Notes: generated by a model not told the origin, from the letters alone. Shown: positions 27,700-38,422, counted from the first letter of the stretch. The stretch is 64,000 bases of DNA from an uncultured Prevotellaceae bacterium (GCA_902783165.1 CACZPU010000016.1:1-64000), one strand, 5' to 3'. Translations and numbers: made by a program.

Positions 27700-28815
27700 T
27701 CAATTGCTCTGCTCTGCAAGTGAGATTACCTCATCGGCAATTATGTCTGCAGCATTTGGCAATGCTAATTTTTTTATATTCAAGCTAAGTGATTTAAGCT
27801 TATCAGAGTCTTGAACTGTGTTGATTGCTAAGGAAATGACTTTGTCGGGAGCTTCAATATCTTTCACATATAATGCTGCATTTTTGTTGACTAATGCCAT
27901 GGCATTTTTAGTCTGGTGGTCTTCTGCAACATTTGGTGAGGGTACGAGTATAACTGGTGTTCCCAAAAGACAAAACTCGGATATGCTGCTAGCTCCTGCA
28001 CGACTGATTACTAAGTCGGCTGCTTTGTATGCTGCTCCCATATCGCTGACAAAATCCAGCACTTTCAGCATTGGCATTTCAGCATGTGCTTTTAGATGTT
28101 CTTGAATGTTATTATAATAGTATTTTCCTGTTTGCCAAATAACTTGTATATTGCTGTTTGCAATTTCGTCAAGATGACGCAAGACACTCTCATTGACAGT
28201 TCCTGCCCCCAAAGAACCTCCAACAATTAGAATGGTTTTTTTCTGAGGGTTAAGTCCATATTTTCTGATGGCCTCTTCTTTACTAATATTCGTTTCAAGC
28301 AGAGATTGTCGAACAGGATTTCCGGTAAGAATTATTTTTTCTGCTGGAAAGAACTTTTCCATCCCTTCATAGGCAACACATATTCTCTTTACTTTTTTTG
28401 CAAGAAGTTTGTTCGTGACACCAGCATAAGAATTCTGTTCTTGAATAAGGCAAGGAATACCCATAGATGCACACTTATTCAGTGTTGGGCCGCTGGCATA
28501 ACCGCCAACGCCAACAGCTGCCATAGGTTTGAATTCCTTGATGATGGATTTTGCCATCCGTTGGCTTTTCCATATCTTGAACAATACCTTTATGTTTTTC
28601 AGTAAATTCTTGCGGTCGAATCCTTGAATGGGTAGACCTTTGATTTCATATCCCGCAGCAGGTACTCTTTGCATTTCCATGCGTCCTTCTGCTCCGACAA
28701 AAAGGATTTTAGCCGTTGGTCGTTTTTCTTTAATAGCATTTGCTATAGATATAGCGGGGAATATGTGGCCTCCCGTGCCTCCACCACTGATGATGATTTT
28801 CAAATCCTTATCCAT
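27700..28815 (-). CDS. murG: UDP-GlcNAc:undecaprenyl-pyrophosphoryl-MurNAc-pentapeptide GlcNAc transferase
   Basis: 371-residue GT-B glycosyltransferase (GT28) that turns lipid I into lipid II on the inner face of the membrane. The N-terminal GGGTGGHIFPA is the lipid I-binding G loop; GGYASGP and GGSLGAGTVNE are the other G loops; ISRAGASSISEFCLLGTP binds the donor nucleotide. It starts 11 bp after ftsW. Confidence 0.97.
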   Translation of the reverse strand: MDKDLKIIISGGGTGGHIFPAISIANAIKEKRPTAKILFVGAEGRMEMQRVPAAGYEIKGLPIQGFDRKNLLKNIKVLFKIWKSQRMAKSIIKEFKPMAAVGVGGYASGPTLNKCASMGIPCLIQEQNSYAGVTNKLLAKKVKRICVAYEGMEKFFPAEKIILTGNPVRQSLLETNISKEEAIRKYGLNPQKKTILIVGGSLGAGTVNESVLRHLDEIANSNIQVIWQTGKYYYNNIQEHLKAHAEMPMLKVLDFVSDMGAAYKAADLVISRAGASSISEFCLLGTPVILVPSPNVAEDHQTKNAMALVNKNAALYVKDIEAPDKVISLAINTVQDSDKLKSLSLNIKKLALPNAADIIADEVISLAEQSN

Positions 28816-28826
28816 ATTTTTGTTAT

Positions 28827-30119
28827 TTAGGCAGCTGCTTGAGTTTTTGTAACTGCATTTGTTAAATCGTCTTTTTTCTTTGCTGTATAACTAACACTAA
28901 GAATCACTCCGATGTAGACGCAATTGACTATTGTAGAGGTTCCCCCTTTACTGATAAGTGGTAATGGTTGGCCTGTGACGGGCGCCAACCCCACTGCAAC
29001 ACACATGTTGAACATGGCTTGTGTAACAAGAAGGAGTGCAAATCCCATGATGAGCAACGCAGGAAATGCATTGGCACATCGATTTGCTATTGTTGCAGTT
29101 CGGAAAAGCAAGATGATATAGAGAAGGCATACTCCAGCAGCACCAGCAATACCCATTTCTTCAATAATAATAGCATAAATGAAGTCGGAGAAAGCCTGAG
29201 AAAGGAAATCGCGTTCAACACTGTTGCCAGGTCCTTTTCCAACAATGTTAGAGGTGGCTATGGCTATTGAAGCATGTGCTTTTTGTGCTCCTTTCCCTTC
29301 AATATCTACTTTCCCAGGTTCCACGTTTTCCTTGTTGAAAAAATCAAGGATTCTTGTTTTCCATGTGCTTGCACGGTGAAATACTTTGTTACCAGCCTTT
29401 GCAAATAATCCTAGTTCGGACTTCTCCTGCATGGTCTCTTCAGAGAGAACCATTTTATTGTCTGTGTTTACAGCTTTGTCTTTCTCATCTCCAATCATCC
29501 ATATCATTCCTATAACGAACACAGCACCAAGGGCTAGTATTCCTAACGTTCGCCCCAACTGAACATTCGATACTCTTCCGATGAACATCATAATGAGGAC
29601 AGTGAGGAAAAGAAGTGCTGCAGTGGAGAGGTTTTCCATTGCAATCAAGATGATGATAGGGAGTGACACTATCCATATATATTTGTACGCCCTTCTATCA
29701 GCACCGTCAATAGTTTGCATCGCGCTCAATATCTGTGCTTCTGCTAAAACCACTGCACCTTTGGCCAATTCGGATGGTTGAAATTGTATTCCAAAAAGGC
29801 TTATCCATCGTTGTGCTCCATTTGTACTTTGGCCTACTATAAGCACGGCAATGAGCATCAGCAGTGATATTAATAAAGCAAATGGGGTGACGATCTTGAA
29901 ATATTTGCATTTTATGTTCATAGTTACAATCATAAAGCCCACACCAATGATGAGCAAGAAAGTGTGATAGACCACAGGTTTCCAATAACTGCCAGCCTTG
30001 TAGGTGAGTGAACTGGATGCACTATACACTTCGAGCACGCTAATGATGCAAAGGAAGAAGAATACCATCCAGATGATAGCATCTCCCTTAAACTTCATGT
30101 TGCTAAATCTTTCAAACAT
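28827..30119 (-). CDS. ftsW: Lipid II polymerase FtsW
   Basis: 430-residue SEDS protein with about ten membrane helices; it polymerises septal glycan with FtsI. Hallmarks: FQPSELAKGAVVL, GKGPGNSVERDFLSQAFSDFIYA (with the conserved E and D of the large outside loop) and PLISKGGTST near the end. The outside loop before GKGPGNS is long and charged, about 75 residues (QEKSELGLFAKAGNKVFHR). It lies between murD and murG. Confidence 0.95.
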   Translation of the reverse strand: MFERFSNMKFKGDAIIWMVFFFLCIISVLEVYSASSSLTYKAGSYWKPVVYHTFLLIIGVGFMIVTMNIKCKYFKIVTPFALLISLLMLIAVLIVGQSTNGAQRWISLFGIQFQPSELAKGAVVLAEAQILSAMQTIDGADRRAYKYIWIVSLPIIILIAMENLSTAALLFLTVLIMMFIGRVSNVQLGRTLGILALGAVFVIGMIWMIGDEKDKAVNTDNKMVLSEETMQEKSELGLFAKAGNKVFHRASTWKTRILDFFNKENVEPGKVDIEGKGAQKAHASIAIATSNIVGKGPGNSVERDFLSQAFSDFIYAIIIEEMGIAGAAGVCLLYIILLFRTATIANRCANAFPALLIMGFALLLVTQAMFNMCVAVGLAPVTGQPLPLISKGGTSTIVNCVYIGVILSVSYTAKKKDDLTNAVTKTQAAA

Positions 30120-30157
30120 ACTCGTTGGTAATTTATTATTATCGCAGTCTTATATGA

Positions 30158-31489
30158 CTAGAGGTTGCGGACAAGCGTTTTAAACTGCTCCCCGCGATCT
30201 TCCATATTCTTGAACAAGTCAAAACTTGCACAACAAGGACTCAGGAGAACTGTCATTCCAGGTTCTGCCATTTCGTAGCATGCTTCAACACATTCTTTCA
30301 TTGAATGGGTGTCGCGAACAGGAATGCCCATGTTGTCAAAATTTTGATGTAACTTAGAATTGTCTACTCCCAGATAAACAAGTCCTGCACATTTTTGTTT
30401 TACTAGTTCTTTTATAGGAGTATAGTCGTTGCCTTTGTCTTTTCCACCAATGATAAGAATGGTTCGTGTCTTCATACTTTCCAGTGCATACCAACATGCA
30501 TCCACATTTGTAGCCTTGGAGTCATTAATGTATTGTACTCCACCAACCATGCATACTTTTTCCAAACGGTGTTCTACACCCGGAAAATCGCTCAAACTTT
30601 TACGTATAATATCTTTCTTGATTCCTGCAACATTCGATGCGATACCTGCTGCCAATGAATTATAGATATTGTGCTTGCCAGTTAGTGAGAGGTATTCTTG
30701 TTCCATATTAAATGGTGTTGGAATCTCTATTTTATACTGACCTTCTTCAATATATGCGATGCTTCCTTTTTCTTTTAATTCAGAAAAGGGATATTGTATG
30801 GCTTTAATCTCGTATTTCTCCAACTCGCGTTTGATTATGGGGTCATCGTTCCAATAGATAAATGCATCGCTGGGAGTTTGGTTTTGGATAATGCGCATTT
30901 TCGCATCAACATAGTTCTGCATGTTGTTTTGATAACGGTCGAGATGATCGGGTGTGATGTTCAACAGAATAGCTATGTTGGCGCGGAAATCATACATGTT
31001 GTCCAATTGAAAACTACTTAACTCAATCACATAATATTCATGGGGCGACTCGGCTACTTGTAAAGCAAGGCTCTTACCGATGTTTCCTGCCAAACCTACG
31101 TCATAGCCAGCTTCTTTGAAGATGTGATAAATTAATGATGTGGTAGTTGTCTTGCCGTTACTGCCGGTTATGCAAATCATTTTTGCATTAGAATATCGGC
31201 TGGCAAATTCAATCTCACTGATGATATGGATTCCCTTGTCAATGATTTTCTGTATCATCGGTGCTTCGTCGGGAATACCAGGACTTTTGATGATTTCGTC
31301 GGCATTCAGTATTCTTTCTTCCGTGTGTTTTCCTTCTTCCCACTCTATATTGTGGTCATCGAGTTGTTTCTTGTATTTATCCTTGATGCCACCCATGTCT
31401 GAAACGAAGACGTCAAAACCTTCTTTCTTTGCAAGTACTGCTGCACCTGCTCCGCTTTCTGCTGCTCCTAAAACTACTATTCTTTTCAT
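30158..31489 (-). CDS. murD: UDP-N-acetylmuramoyl-L-alanine--D-glutamate ligase
   Basis: 443 residues. MurD adds D-Glu to UDP-MurNAc-L-Ala. The ATP P-loop is ITGSNGKTTTTS (Lys113), YVIELSSFQLD and NITPDHLDRY follow, and the C-terminal domain has NDSKATN and LLSPCCASFD. It starts 49 bp after mraY and lies 38 bp before ftsW. Confidence 0.97.
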   Translation of the reverse strand: MKRIVVLGAAESGAGAAVLAKKEGFDVFVSDMGGIKDKYKKQLDDHNIEWEEGKHTEERILNADEIIKSPGIPDEAPMIQKIIDKGIHIISEIEFASRYSNAKMICITGSNGKTTTTSLIYHIFKEAGYDVGLAGNIGKSLALQVAESPHEYYVIELSSFQLDNMYDFRANIAILLNITPDHLDRYQNNMQNYVDAKMRIIQNQTPSDAFIYWNDDPIIKRELEKYEIKAIQYPFSELKEKGSIAYIEEGQYKIEIPTPFNMEQEYLSLTGKHNIYNSLAAGIASNVAGIKKDIIRKSLSDFPGVEHRLEKVCMVGGVQYINDSKATNVDACWYALESMKTRTILIIGGKDKGNDYTPIKELVKQKCAGLVYLGVDNSKLHQNFDNMGIPVRDTHSMKECVEACYEMAEPGMTVLLSPCCASFDLFKNMEDRGEQFKTLVRNL

Positions 31490-31538
31490 TACATCTTTGT
31501 CTTTGATGATATATAGTCAGGCATTAAAGCCTTCGTGC

Positions 31539-32810
31539 TTATCTGATTTTTAATGTGATAATAGTCAATGCCGCAAGGATGATAGTTACAATCCAAAAAC
31601 GGAATGTGATTTTTGACTCATGAAATTGTCGCTGAGGCCAGCCTTTGAATATGTAGCGACTGGTTTGGTCCAACTGTTCATCCAATTTGCGGAAGTTATC
31701 GTGTATAGGTGTTGCTCTGAACACACGTACACGTTGCCCTTTGTGTTTAAAATATTTAAACACCTGTGTTTGGATAATTACGCTCAAGCTCTCTGTCAGG
31801 AATATTCCACAAAGAATAGGGATCAACAACTCTTTGTGAATGATGACAGCACATACACCAATGATTCCACCAATGGTGAGCGATCCTGTGTCTCCCATAA
31901 AGATTTGTGCAGGGAAAGAATTATACCAAAGAAAACCAATCATTGCACCTACAAACGCACATATGAATATTACCAGTTCTTGTGAGCCAGGAATATACAT
32001 AATGTTGAAATAAGCAGCATATTCTACGTGACTACTTACGTAGGCAAAGATACCGAGAGCCACTCCGATGATAGCTGAGTTGCCTGCACACATTCCGTCC
32101 ATGCCATCGTTCAGATTAGCACCATTGGAAACAGCTGTAACCACTAATATTGTCATTACTACAAACATAATCCATCCGGCCGCATTGCTGTATTTGCCAC
32201 AGAAAGCCATGATTTTTGAATAGTCAAGGTTGTGGTTTTTGACAAAAGGAATGGTCGTCTTTAGTGATTTGATAGGTTCTGATTTGTGAGTAACTACAAT
32301 CTCTTGTCCTTGTCTCTCTGTACTTATGTTTTCGTGGATTACAGCGTCTGGACTGGCCCAAAGAATCAATCCAACAATTAAACCGATGCTGAATTGTCCC
32401 ACAATTTTATATTTCCCTTTCAATCCTTCCTTGTTTTTTCTGAATATCTTGATATAGTCATCGAGGAATCCCAAGAAACCTAACCAGACAGTAGTGATAA
32501 TCATCAGAATCAGGTAGATGTTCCTCATGCGTCCAAATAGAATCACAGGTAGCAAAATTGAAACAATAATGATGATACCACCCATGGTGGGAACTCCTTT
32601 CTTTTTCTCTCCAAATGGATCGATGGAGGCATCACGTTGAGTTTCAGAAATTTTCTTGCGTTTCATGAACTTGATGAATTTCTCGCCAAACCAAGCAGAG
32701 ATGACGAGGGAAAGGATAAGTGTAAGAATGGCACGGAAGGAAATATAGGACCACATGTGCGATCCAGGTATGTCATATTGTTCTAATAGTCTAAAAAAGT
32801 AATACAGCAT
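31539..32810 (-). CDS. mraY: Phospho-N-acetylmuramoyl-pentapeptide-transferase
   Basis: 423 residues with about ten membrane helices. MraY attaches phospho-MurNAc-pentapeptide to undecaprenyl phosphate (lipid I). Catalytic motifs: FLGFLDDYIKIF, NDGMDGMCAGN and FMGDTGSLTIGG, then HDNFRKL near the C-terminus. It is longer than the E. coli enzyme (360) because of an outside insertion around residues 155-205 (HENISTERQGQEIVVTH), common in Bacteroidetes. It starts 12 bp after murE. Confidence 0.97.
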   Translation of the reverse strand: MLYYFFRLLEQYDIPGSHMWSYISFRAILTLILSLVISAWFGEKFIKFMKRKKISETQRDASIDPFGEKKKGVPTMGGIIIIVSILLPVILFGRMRNIYLILMIITTVWLGFLGFLDDYIKIFRKNKEGLKGKYKIVGQFSIGLIVGLILWASPDAVIHENISTERQGQEIVVTHKSEPIKSLKTTIPFVKNHNLDYSKIMAFCGKYSNAAGWIMFVVMTILVVTAVSNGANLNDGMDGMCAGNSAIIGVALGIFAYVSSHVEYAAYFNIMYIPGSQELVIFICAFVGAMIGFLWYNSFPAQIFMGDTGSLTIGGIIGVCAVIIHKELLIPILCGIFLTESLSVIIQTQVFKYFKHKGQRVRVFRATPIHDNFRKLDEQLDQTSRYIFKGWPQRQFHESKITFRFWIVTIILAALTIITLKIR

Positions 32811-32822
32811 AGGGGAAATACA

Positions 32823-34277
32823 TTAGTTGTTCTGAAAAATCTCGTGCAGCACTTCCTTATCATCAAAGTGGTGCTTTACGCCTTTTATTTCTTGGTAATT
32901 CTCGTGACCTTTACCTGCAACAAGTATAACATCGCCTTTCTGGGCCAGCATGCAAGCCGTCCGTATTGCTTCCCTTCGGTCAACGATGCTCACCACCTTT
33001 TTCATTTGCTGTTTGTTAAGACCCGCCAGCATGTCATTAATGATTTCCTGTGGGTCTTCAAAACGAGGATTGTCACTGGTAATAATCACTTTGTCGCTTT
33101 GTTCTACTGCCTCTTGTGCCATGAGTGGCCGCTTACCTTTGTCGCGATTTCCTCCAGCACCGCAAACGGTAATGACATGTCCTTTGCCATTGAGGACTTC
33201 GTGAATGGCTTTGAGAACATTATTCAATGCATCTGGGGTGTGGGCATAGTCAACGATCGCAGTAAAACCTTCCGGAGAATGGATGGGTTCAAGGCGACCG
33301 TTCACACTCTTAAGCGTGCTCATTACCACAAGTATGTCTTCAGGTTTCTGCCCGAGCATAACGGCTGTTCCATAAACAGCAAGCAGGTTGCTGACATTAA
33401 ATTTTCCAATGAATTGTACTCCCACTTCTCTATTGTCCATTTCAAGGTACATTCCTTCGAAGTGACATTCCAGAATACGGGCTTTATAGTCTGCCATGCA
33501 TCTTATGGAGTAGGTCTTTACAATGGCCTTCGTGTTCTGTACCATTACCATTCCGTTTTTGTCGTCGGCATTGATAATGGCGAAGGCGTCTTTCGGCAAG
33601 TTATCAAAGAATGCTTTCTTCGCATTGCGGTAGTTCTCCACGGTTTTGTGATAATCCATATGGTCACGTGTCAAGTTCGTGAAGATGCCGCCAACGAATT
33701 TCAATCCGCTTATACGTTTCTGATCAATAGCGTGACTGGAGCATTCCATGAACGCATAGTCACAACCGGCGTCAACCATTCTGGAAAGAAGTTTGTTTAA
33801 TTCAATTGGATCGGGCGTCGTGTGGCTTGTAGGAATTGCTTCGTCTTCAATGTAGTTGCATACGGTGGAGAGCAGTCCACATTTATATCCTAGTTTGCGG
33901 AACATATTATATAATAATGTGGCAACAGTTGTTTTGCCGTTTGTTCCCGTCACACCTACCAATTTCAGCTTATATGAGGGATTGCCATAATAAAGAGTGG
34001 CAACTCTACCTGCGGCTTCTTCAGTAGAGGTCACTTGAATATAAGTCACACCGTCTTTTTGCACTTCAGGCAAGTCTTCACACAGAATGGCAACAGCACC
34101 TTGCTCTAGGGCTTTTCCTATAAATGTGTGGCCGTCTACTTGTGTGCCTTTCATGGCAATGAACAAGTGTCCGGCAGCAATTTTACGGCTGTCGATGTTA
34201 ATTCCTTTGATGTCCGTATCTGTGCTGCCGATTATTTGTTTCGGCTTAATATTCTTAATCAGTTCTTGCAGTTTCAT
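32823..34277 (-). CDS. murE: UDP-MurNAc-tripeptide synthetase, probably meso-diaminopimelate-adding
   Basis: 484 residues. The ATP P-loop is [12 protein letters not shown] (Lys115), FMECSSHAI and [13 protein letters not shown] are conserved. The substrate-choice motif Asp402-Asn-Pro-Arg405 (SDNPRFEDP) is the form that binds meso-diaminopimelate, not lysine. The start lies 1 bp after the ftsI stop. The murF gene, next to murE in E. coli, is not in this cluster. Confidence 0.97.
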   Translation of the reverse strand: MKLQELIKNIKPKQIIGSTDTDIKGINIDSRKIAAGHLFIAMKGTQVDGHTFIGKALEQGAVAILCEDLPEVQKDGVTYIQVTSTEEAAGRVATLYYGNPSYKLKLVGVTGTNGKTTVATLLYNMFRKLGYKCGLLSTVCNYIEDEAIPTSHTTPDPIELNKLLSRMVDAGCDYAFMECSSHAIDQKRISGLKFVGGIFTNLTRDHMDYHKTVENYRNAKKAFFDNLPKDAFAIINADDKNGMVMVQNTKAIVKTYSIRCMADYKARILECHFEGMYLEMDNREVGVQFIGKFNVSNLLAVYGTAVMLGQKPEDILVVMSTLKSVNGRLEPIHSPEGFTAIVDYAHTPDALNNVLKAIHEVLNGKGHVITVCGAGGNRDKGKRPLMAQEAVEQSDKVIITSDNPRFEDPQEIINDMLAGLNKQQMKKVVSIVDRREAIRTACMLAQKGDVILVAGKGHENYQEIKGVKHHFDDKEVLHEIFQNN

Positions 34278-34278
34278 A

Positions 34279-36435
34279 TCAGTGCAGTTTTAAAATACAC
34301 AATTCTCCAATTTTTATTTTTCTTCCAGCGGGAATACTTTGTGAAACAACCTTTCCGCGGCCTTCCAACTTCACTCTTATACCCCGACCCTCCATGAGAT
34401 AAACGGCATCGCGAGCGCCCATCCCTTCCACATTAGGAACAATATCTGGTGCAGACTCTTGCATTTTTGTCATTTGTAGCTTGTTTCCGCTTTTGGTAGC
34501 TTTCCCCCATAAGGGATTGCCGTTAGCGTAGCTACCATTCCAATTGGCTGTATTTATTCCTAAACTGTTGAGCACATAATCTGCGGCAAGCATATTTCCA
34601 GACTTTACATCGGGTATCAAAATAGAAAGTGAATCGCGTGCATCCGAGGCTCTCAGTTTGAGGTCTTGTGCCATAATACCTTCCGAGATGTGATGGAACA
34701 CTTTTCCGCTCATACCGCCACCAGAGGCAGGGGTGCCAGTCTTCTGAATACAGACGATGCAACTGTATCTAGGAGCATCAGCAGGAAAGTAGCCTGCAAA
34801 TGAGAGAAGGTAGTCTACACGACCACTCTTATATCCTCCAGCTCCTTTTGACATTTGTGCCGTGCCGGTTTTTCCTGCTACTTTAAACGATCTTGAACCA
34901 GCTTTCTTTCCCAATCCTTGGCTAACCACATGCTCAAGAATGGTTTGTATTTCTTTAAGGGTCTTGGGTTTGCATATCTGTTGCCTCATTACTTCGGGCG
35001 GGTATTCCATGATCACTTCGCCGTCTTTTATCACTTGTTTAACAAATCGTGGCCGCATCATTTTGCCGTTGTTGGCAATTGCATTATAGAAAGTGAGCGT
35101 TGAGATAGGCGGCACTTGCGTCTCATAACCGATGCTCATCCATGCCAGTGCTGTTTTGCTCCAGTTGGCCCAGTGCTTACCCGTCTTGTCCATCTTTGGC
35201 TTTCGGATTCGAGCTGGCGACGAACCTACAAGAGGAATTCTAAGGTCGTCTGCTAAACCTAAACGATAGATTCCTTCCACAAACTTTTCGGGATATTTTC
35301 CATAATGCTCGTCTATGATTCTGCTCACTCCAATATTAGAACTATATTCAAGTGTCTTGGGCAATGTGAGTGTTCCGTACCCACCTCTATGCCAGTTGTG
35401 GTCGCGCATCTTAGCCCCATGCATGTCGTAAATACCGCCGAAAGTTTCAATTTTATAGGTTGTGTCAACAACTCCGTCATCGAGAGCAACCATGATGGAA
35501 GCAGTCTTGAACACCGAACCGGGCTCCAATAAATCGGAAACGGCATGGTTCTGGGTTTCTCGATATTGGCCGTCGCCCACTTTTGTCATGTTTACAATAG
35601 CTTTTACATCGCCAGTAGCTACTTCCATAACAAGTGCAACTCCGACGTTGGCATTGATTTCTTTCAATTCGTCAAGAAGTGCCCGCTCGGCCAGATCTTG
35701 TATGCCCACATCGATAGTCGTTACGATATCTGCTCCGTCAATCGGTGCCCTTTCGATGATGCTTAGATATTTGTTCATCACTTTCTTGCGCTGTACGATA
35801 CCTGGTTTGCCTCGCAGCACTGAGTCGAACGACAATTCCAATCCGCATCGAGCAGTGTCTTTCGCACCGAACATGTCACCAACTGTGCGCAATGCCAATG
35901 AGCCGAATGGACGTTGTCGTGAATTGAATTCTTCGGTGTGGAATCCTCCAGAATACGACCTAAGGCGGAAGATAGGAAGACTCTTCACTTCATAGTATGT
36001 ATCGTAGCTAACGCGTTTCCCCCATATCGGCCAGTTGCGGCTCATCTTTTTATGCCCCTTTTCCAAACTGTCTCTGAATGCAGCCTTCGTTCTTTCTGGG
36101 AATATGTCGTGCAGGCCTTCGCAGATACTGTCAAGTTTTTCATACCACAAGGAATCTGTCTTGCTGTCATGTAGTGCTTTGAAGTCCATGAACAATTTGT
36201 ATTCAGGCAGACTGCTTGCCATGAGCCGTCCGTCACAGCTAAGTATGTTTCCCCTGACGGGCTTCACATCCACGCTGTCGCGCTTTAAGCGGTCGGCCAC
36301 CTTTACCCAATAGTCACGCTTTACAGTTGCTGTATAGAGCGCTTTGCTCACAATCAGCAAACCGAGTAGGAGCATCAGATAACTGATGGTTTTATAGCGT
36401 GGAACTATTTTTTTTCTGTCAAACAAACTACTCAT
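34279..36435 (-). CDS. ftsI: Penicillin-binding protein 3 (FtsI) with C-terminal PASTA domain
   Basis: 718 residues. A membrane helix (about 18-36) is followed by the dimerisation domain ([18 protein letters not shown]) and the transpeptidase: Ser307 in [10 protein letters not shown], Ser365-x-Asn367 in EYSSNIG, Lys522-Thr-Gly in AGKTGTAQM. It cross-links septal peptidoglycan in partnership with FtsW. The last 65 residues ([20 protein letters not shown]) form one PASTA domain, a module typical of Gram-positive PBPs but common in Bacteroidetes FtsI. The ATG overlaps the ftsL-like stop by 4 bp (ATGA). Confidence 0.96.
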   Translation of the reverse strand: MSSLFDRKKIVPRYKTISYLMLLLGLLIVSKALYTATVKRDYWVKVADRLKRDSVDVKPVRGNILSCDGRLMASSLPEYKLFMDFKALHDSKTDSLWYEKLDSICEGLHDIFPERTKAAFRDSLEKGHKKMSRNWPIWGKRVSYDTYYEVKSLPIFRLRSYSGGFHTEEFNSRQRPFGSLALRTVGDMFGAKDTARCGLELSFDSVLRGKPGIVQRKKVMNKYLSIIERAPIDGADIVTTIDVGIQDLAERALLDELKEINANVGVALVMEVATGDVKAIVNMTKVGDGQYRETQNHAVSDLLEPGSVFKTASIMVALDDGVVDTTYKIETFGGIYDMHGAKMRDHNWHRGGYGTLTLPKTLEYSSNIGVSRIIDEHYGKYPEKFVEGIYRLGLADDLRIPLVGSSPARIRKPKMDKTGKHWANWSKTALAWMSIGYETQVPPISTLTFYNAIANNGKMMRPRFVKQVIKDGEVIMEYPPEVMRQQICKPKTLKEIQTILEHVVSQGLGKKAGSRSFKVAGKTGTAQMSKGAGGYKSGRVDYLLSFAGYFPADAPRYSCIVCIQKTGTPASGGGMSGKVFHHISEGIMAQDLKLRASDARDSLSILIPDVKSGNMLAADYVLNSLGINTANWNGSYANGNPLWGKATKSGNKLQMTKMQESAPDIVPNVEGMGARDAVYLMEGRGIRVKLEGRGKVVSQSIPAGRKIKIGELCILKLH

Positions 36436-36995
36436 TGTGGTACATATATAATATAAGGTGGTTGATTCGGTATTTTCAGCAGACTGTCCATGTTGTTTTG
36501 TAGCATTTGCAGCACATTGCTTTCACGGCATTTCTCTGTCAGTTCGCTACTGCTTGATAGAGCTCTGTATTTTGCATCTGTAAGTTCGGCATTCAGTTTG
36601 TCAATCTCCAGCATGTCTTTTTGGCAGCTGTATCTGTTGGATATGTACACGATTGCGAATCCAGAGATGAGAAGAATTACTCCAATTTGGCGTCTCAGGA
36701 ATTCTGCTGTCAGCCAGTCGCCACCCAGAATCTTACGTAGCGTGAATGTTGAGGATTGAGGTTCCTCGTCTTCACGCGCTTGTTCCTTGATGGCTTCCTG
36801 AAGAGAAGGCTCCTGCTTTTTTTTCTGGGTGCTCTCGTTTTGCTCGCTTTGTGTCTCCGTTTTCTTTCGAGAATCATCCTTTGGAACAGCAGATTGAGTC
36901 AACTCCCCGGGCTCCTCTGCTCCCGCAGAAGGCCCGAGGGTTTCCTCCTTTTTTGCTTTCTCTTTCAAATTTAATGGATAGAATTCTTCTGTCAT
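36432..36995 (-). CDS. FtsL-like cell division protein
   Basis: 187 residues from ATG 36995. A longer frame begins with TTG and overlaps rsmH by 17 bp, so ATG is preferred. The first 85 residues are charged and Gln/Glu/Lys-rich; one membrane helix follows at about 112-130 (QIGVILLISGFAIVYIS), then a coiled-coil stretch (MLEIDKLNAELTDAKYRAL). The topology, and the position between rsmH and ftsI, identify it as the FtsL equivalent, although sequence conservation in this family is poor. The long cytoplasmic tail is unlike short E. coli FtsL (121). Confidence 0.8.
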   Translation of the reverse strand: MTEEFYPLNLKEKAKKEETLGPSAGAEEPGELTQSAVPKDDSRKKTETQSEQNESTQKKKQEPSLQEAIKEQAREDEEPQSSTFTLRKILGGDWLTAEFLRRQIGVILLISGFAIVYISNRYSCQKDMLEIDKLNAELTDAKYRALSSSSELTEKCRESNVLQMLQNNMDSLLKIPNQPPYIIYVPQ

Positions 36996-37026
36996 GTAAT
37001 AATTACTTCTTTCTTCTAAACTATAC

Positions 37027-37941
37027 TTATCTTCTTTCTGCAATTCTCAGTTTCGCACTTCTGCTGCGTGGATTTCGTTCTTGCTCAGAAGACGATGGGG
37101 TAATCACCTTGTTGGACACAAGGACAAACGGTGACTCTACTCTGCCGTAGAAATCCTGTTGCACCTTGCCGTCGGGGTTTCCGGTCTTCATTACATTCTT
37201 CACGATGCGGTCTTCTAATGAATGGTAGGTAATGACAGCCAATCTTCCGCCTGTCTTCAAAAGATCCGTTGTGCTCATGAGCATTTCCTGAAGTGCTTTC
37301 AGCTCATGGTTCACCTCGATTCTCAACGCCTGAAAGAGTTTGGCCATGTCTTTCTTTTCCCTTTCGCGGATGAAAAGAGGCTGCACGGCATCGATGAAAT
37401 CCTGTGTGGTGAGGATGTCTTTTGTTGCCCGCGCCTTGACGAGAGCTGCGGCAATGCGTCTTGCATTTTTCAGTTCGCCATAGAGGTAGAGAATGTCGGC
37501 CAAATGTGCTTCGCTGCTTTTGTTTACTATGTCTGCTGCAGTTTCATTCGCCTGTTTGTTCATTCTCATGTCGAGTGGGGCATCGAAACGGAAAGAGAAT
37601 CCGCGTGTATCATCGTCAAAATGATGGCTTGAAACACCTAAGTCGGCTAACAAACCGTCAATCTGTTCCACCCCGTAATAACGCATCCAGTTTTTTAGAT
37701 ACCTAAAGTTGCTCCTTACGAATGTCAGCCGTTTGTCGTCGATGATATTGCACTCGGCATCAGCATCTTGGTCGAAACTGTAGAGATGACCGTCCTTACC
37801 CAACCGGCTGAGTATCTCCCTGCTGTGTCCGCCACCTCCGAAAGTTACGTCGACATAGATGCCGTTTGGCTTGATATCCAAGCCTTCGATGCTCTCTTTC
37901 AAAAGCACAGGAACGTGATATGTTTCGGCTGTAACAATCAT
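37027..37941 (-). CDS. rsmH: 16S rRNA (cytosine(1402)-N4)-methyltransferase RsmH
   Basis: 304 residues, usual length. The SAM-binding motif is VDVTFGGGGHSREIL; YSFDQDADA, LADLGVSSHHFD and RGFSFRFDAPLDMRM are signature stretches, with VITYHSLEDRIVKN and NPRSRSAKLRIAE near the end. It methylates C1402 of 16S rRNA. Second gene of the dcw cluster, 16 bp after mraZ. Confidence 0.97.
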   Translation of the reverse strand: MIVTAETYHVPVLLKESIEGLDIKPNGIYVDVTFGGGGHSREILSRLGKDGHLYSFDQDADAECNIIDDKRLTFVRSNFRYLKNWMRYYGVEQIDGLLADLGVSSHHFDDDTRGFSFRFDAPLDMRMNKQANETAADIVNKSSEAHLADILYLYGELKNARRIAAALVKARATKDILTTQDFIDAVQPLFIREREKKDMAKLFQALRIEVNHELKALQEMLMSTTDLLKTGGRLAVITYHSLEDRIVKNVMKTGNPDGKVQQDFYGRVESPFVLVSNKVITPSSSEQERNPRSRSAKLRIAERR

Positions 37942-37957
37942 CTCTTGATACTATTCT

Positions 37958-38422
37958 TTACAATTCGTTTATTTCATCCATAGGACTCATCACTTTTTCG
38001 AGTGCCTTGCTAAAGGCCTCGGGTTCCATGAATGGGTTCTCTGTGTTGGCGGCGCTCCATATTTCGATGGTGTCGCCCATGCCTATGAATTTGATTCCTT
38101 GTTCTATACCTGCCATTTTGAGATAGCGCTTGGGTATGAGGAAACGCCCGTTGCTATCGAGTGTTAGCAGTTCTACATCGCTTACAAATTGGCGGTATAT
38201 TTCCTGATGCTCGCGATTCCAACGGTTCAGCCTACTGCGCAAGGTGTCCATCTGCTCGTTCCAAACCGATTCTGGGTACAGCACGAGGCAAGGCTGGAAG
38301 ACATCTTTACGCAATACGAGGCTGATCTCGCCAGATGTCCCAAGCACCTTGCGAAATGCCGATGGCAGGAACGCTCTTCCTTTTACATCGGTTTTTGCTT
38401 CAATGTTACCTAAAAAACGCAT
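37958..38422 (-). CDS. mraZ: Transcriptional regulator MraZ
   Basis: 154 residues with two SpoVT/AbrB-like halves; conserved motifs are NIEAKTDVKGRAFLPSAFR and LTLDSNGRFLIPKRYLKMA. MraZ binds DNA repeats upstream of its own gene and represses or tunes the dcw cluster. Three 10-bp repeats that fit the known MraZ box lie just upstream (38466-38496). First gene of the cluster. Confidence 0.96.
   Translation of the reverse strand: MRFLGNIEAKTDVKGRAFLPSAFRKVLGTSGEISLVLRKDVFQPCLVLYPESVWNEQMDTLRSRLNRWNREHQEIYRQFVSDVELLTLDSNGRFLIPKRYLKMAGIEQGIKFIGMGDTIEIWSAANTENPFMEPEAFSKALEKVMSPMDEINEL

Noticed and set aside
27675..27719. TTG-initiated extension of MurC
   Set aside because: It overlaps murG, adds a polar non-family tail, and an ATG is present at the usual place.
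32844..33800. 318-residue plus-strand ORF
   Set aside because: Fully antisense to murE, with no family resemblance; a shadow frame.
36996..37043. Longer FtsL-like protein overlapping rsmH
   Set aside because: It needs a TTG start; an ATG at 36995 gives the full domain structure without overlap.
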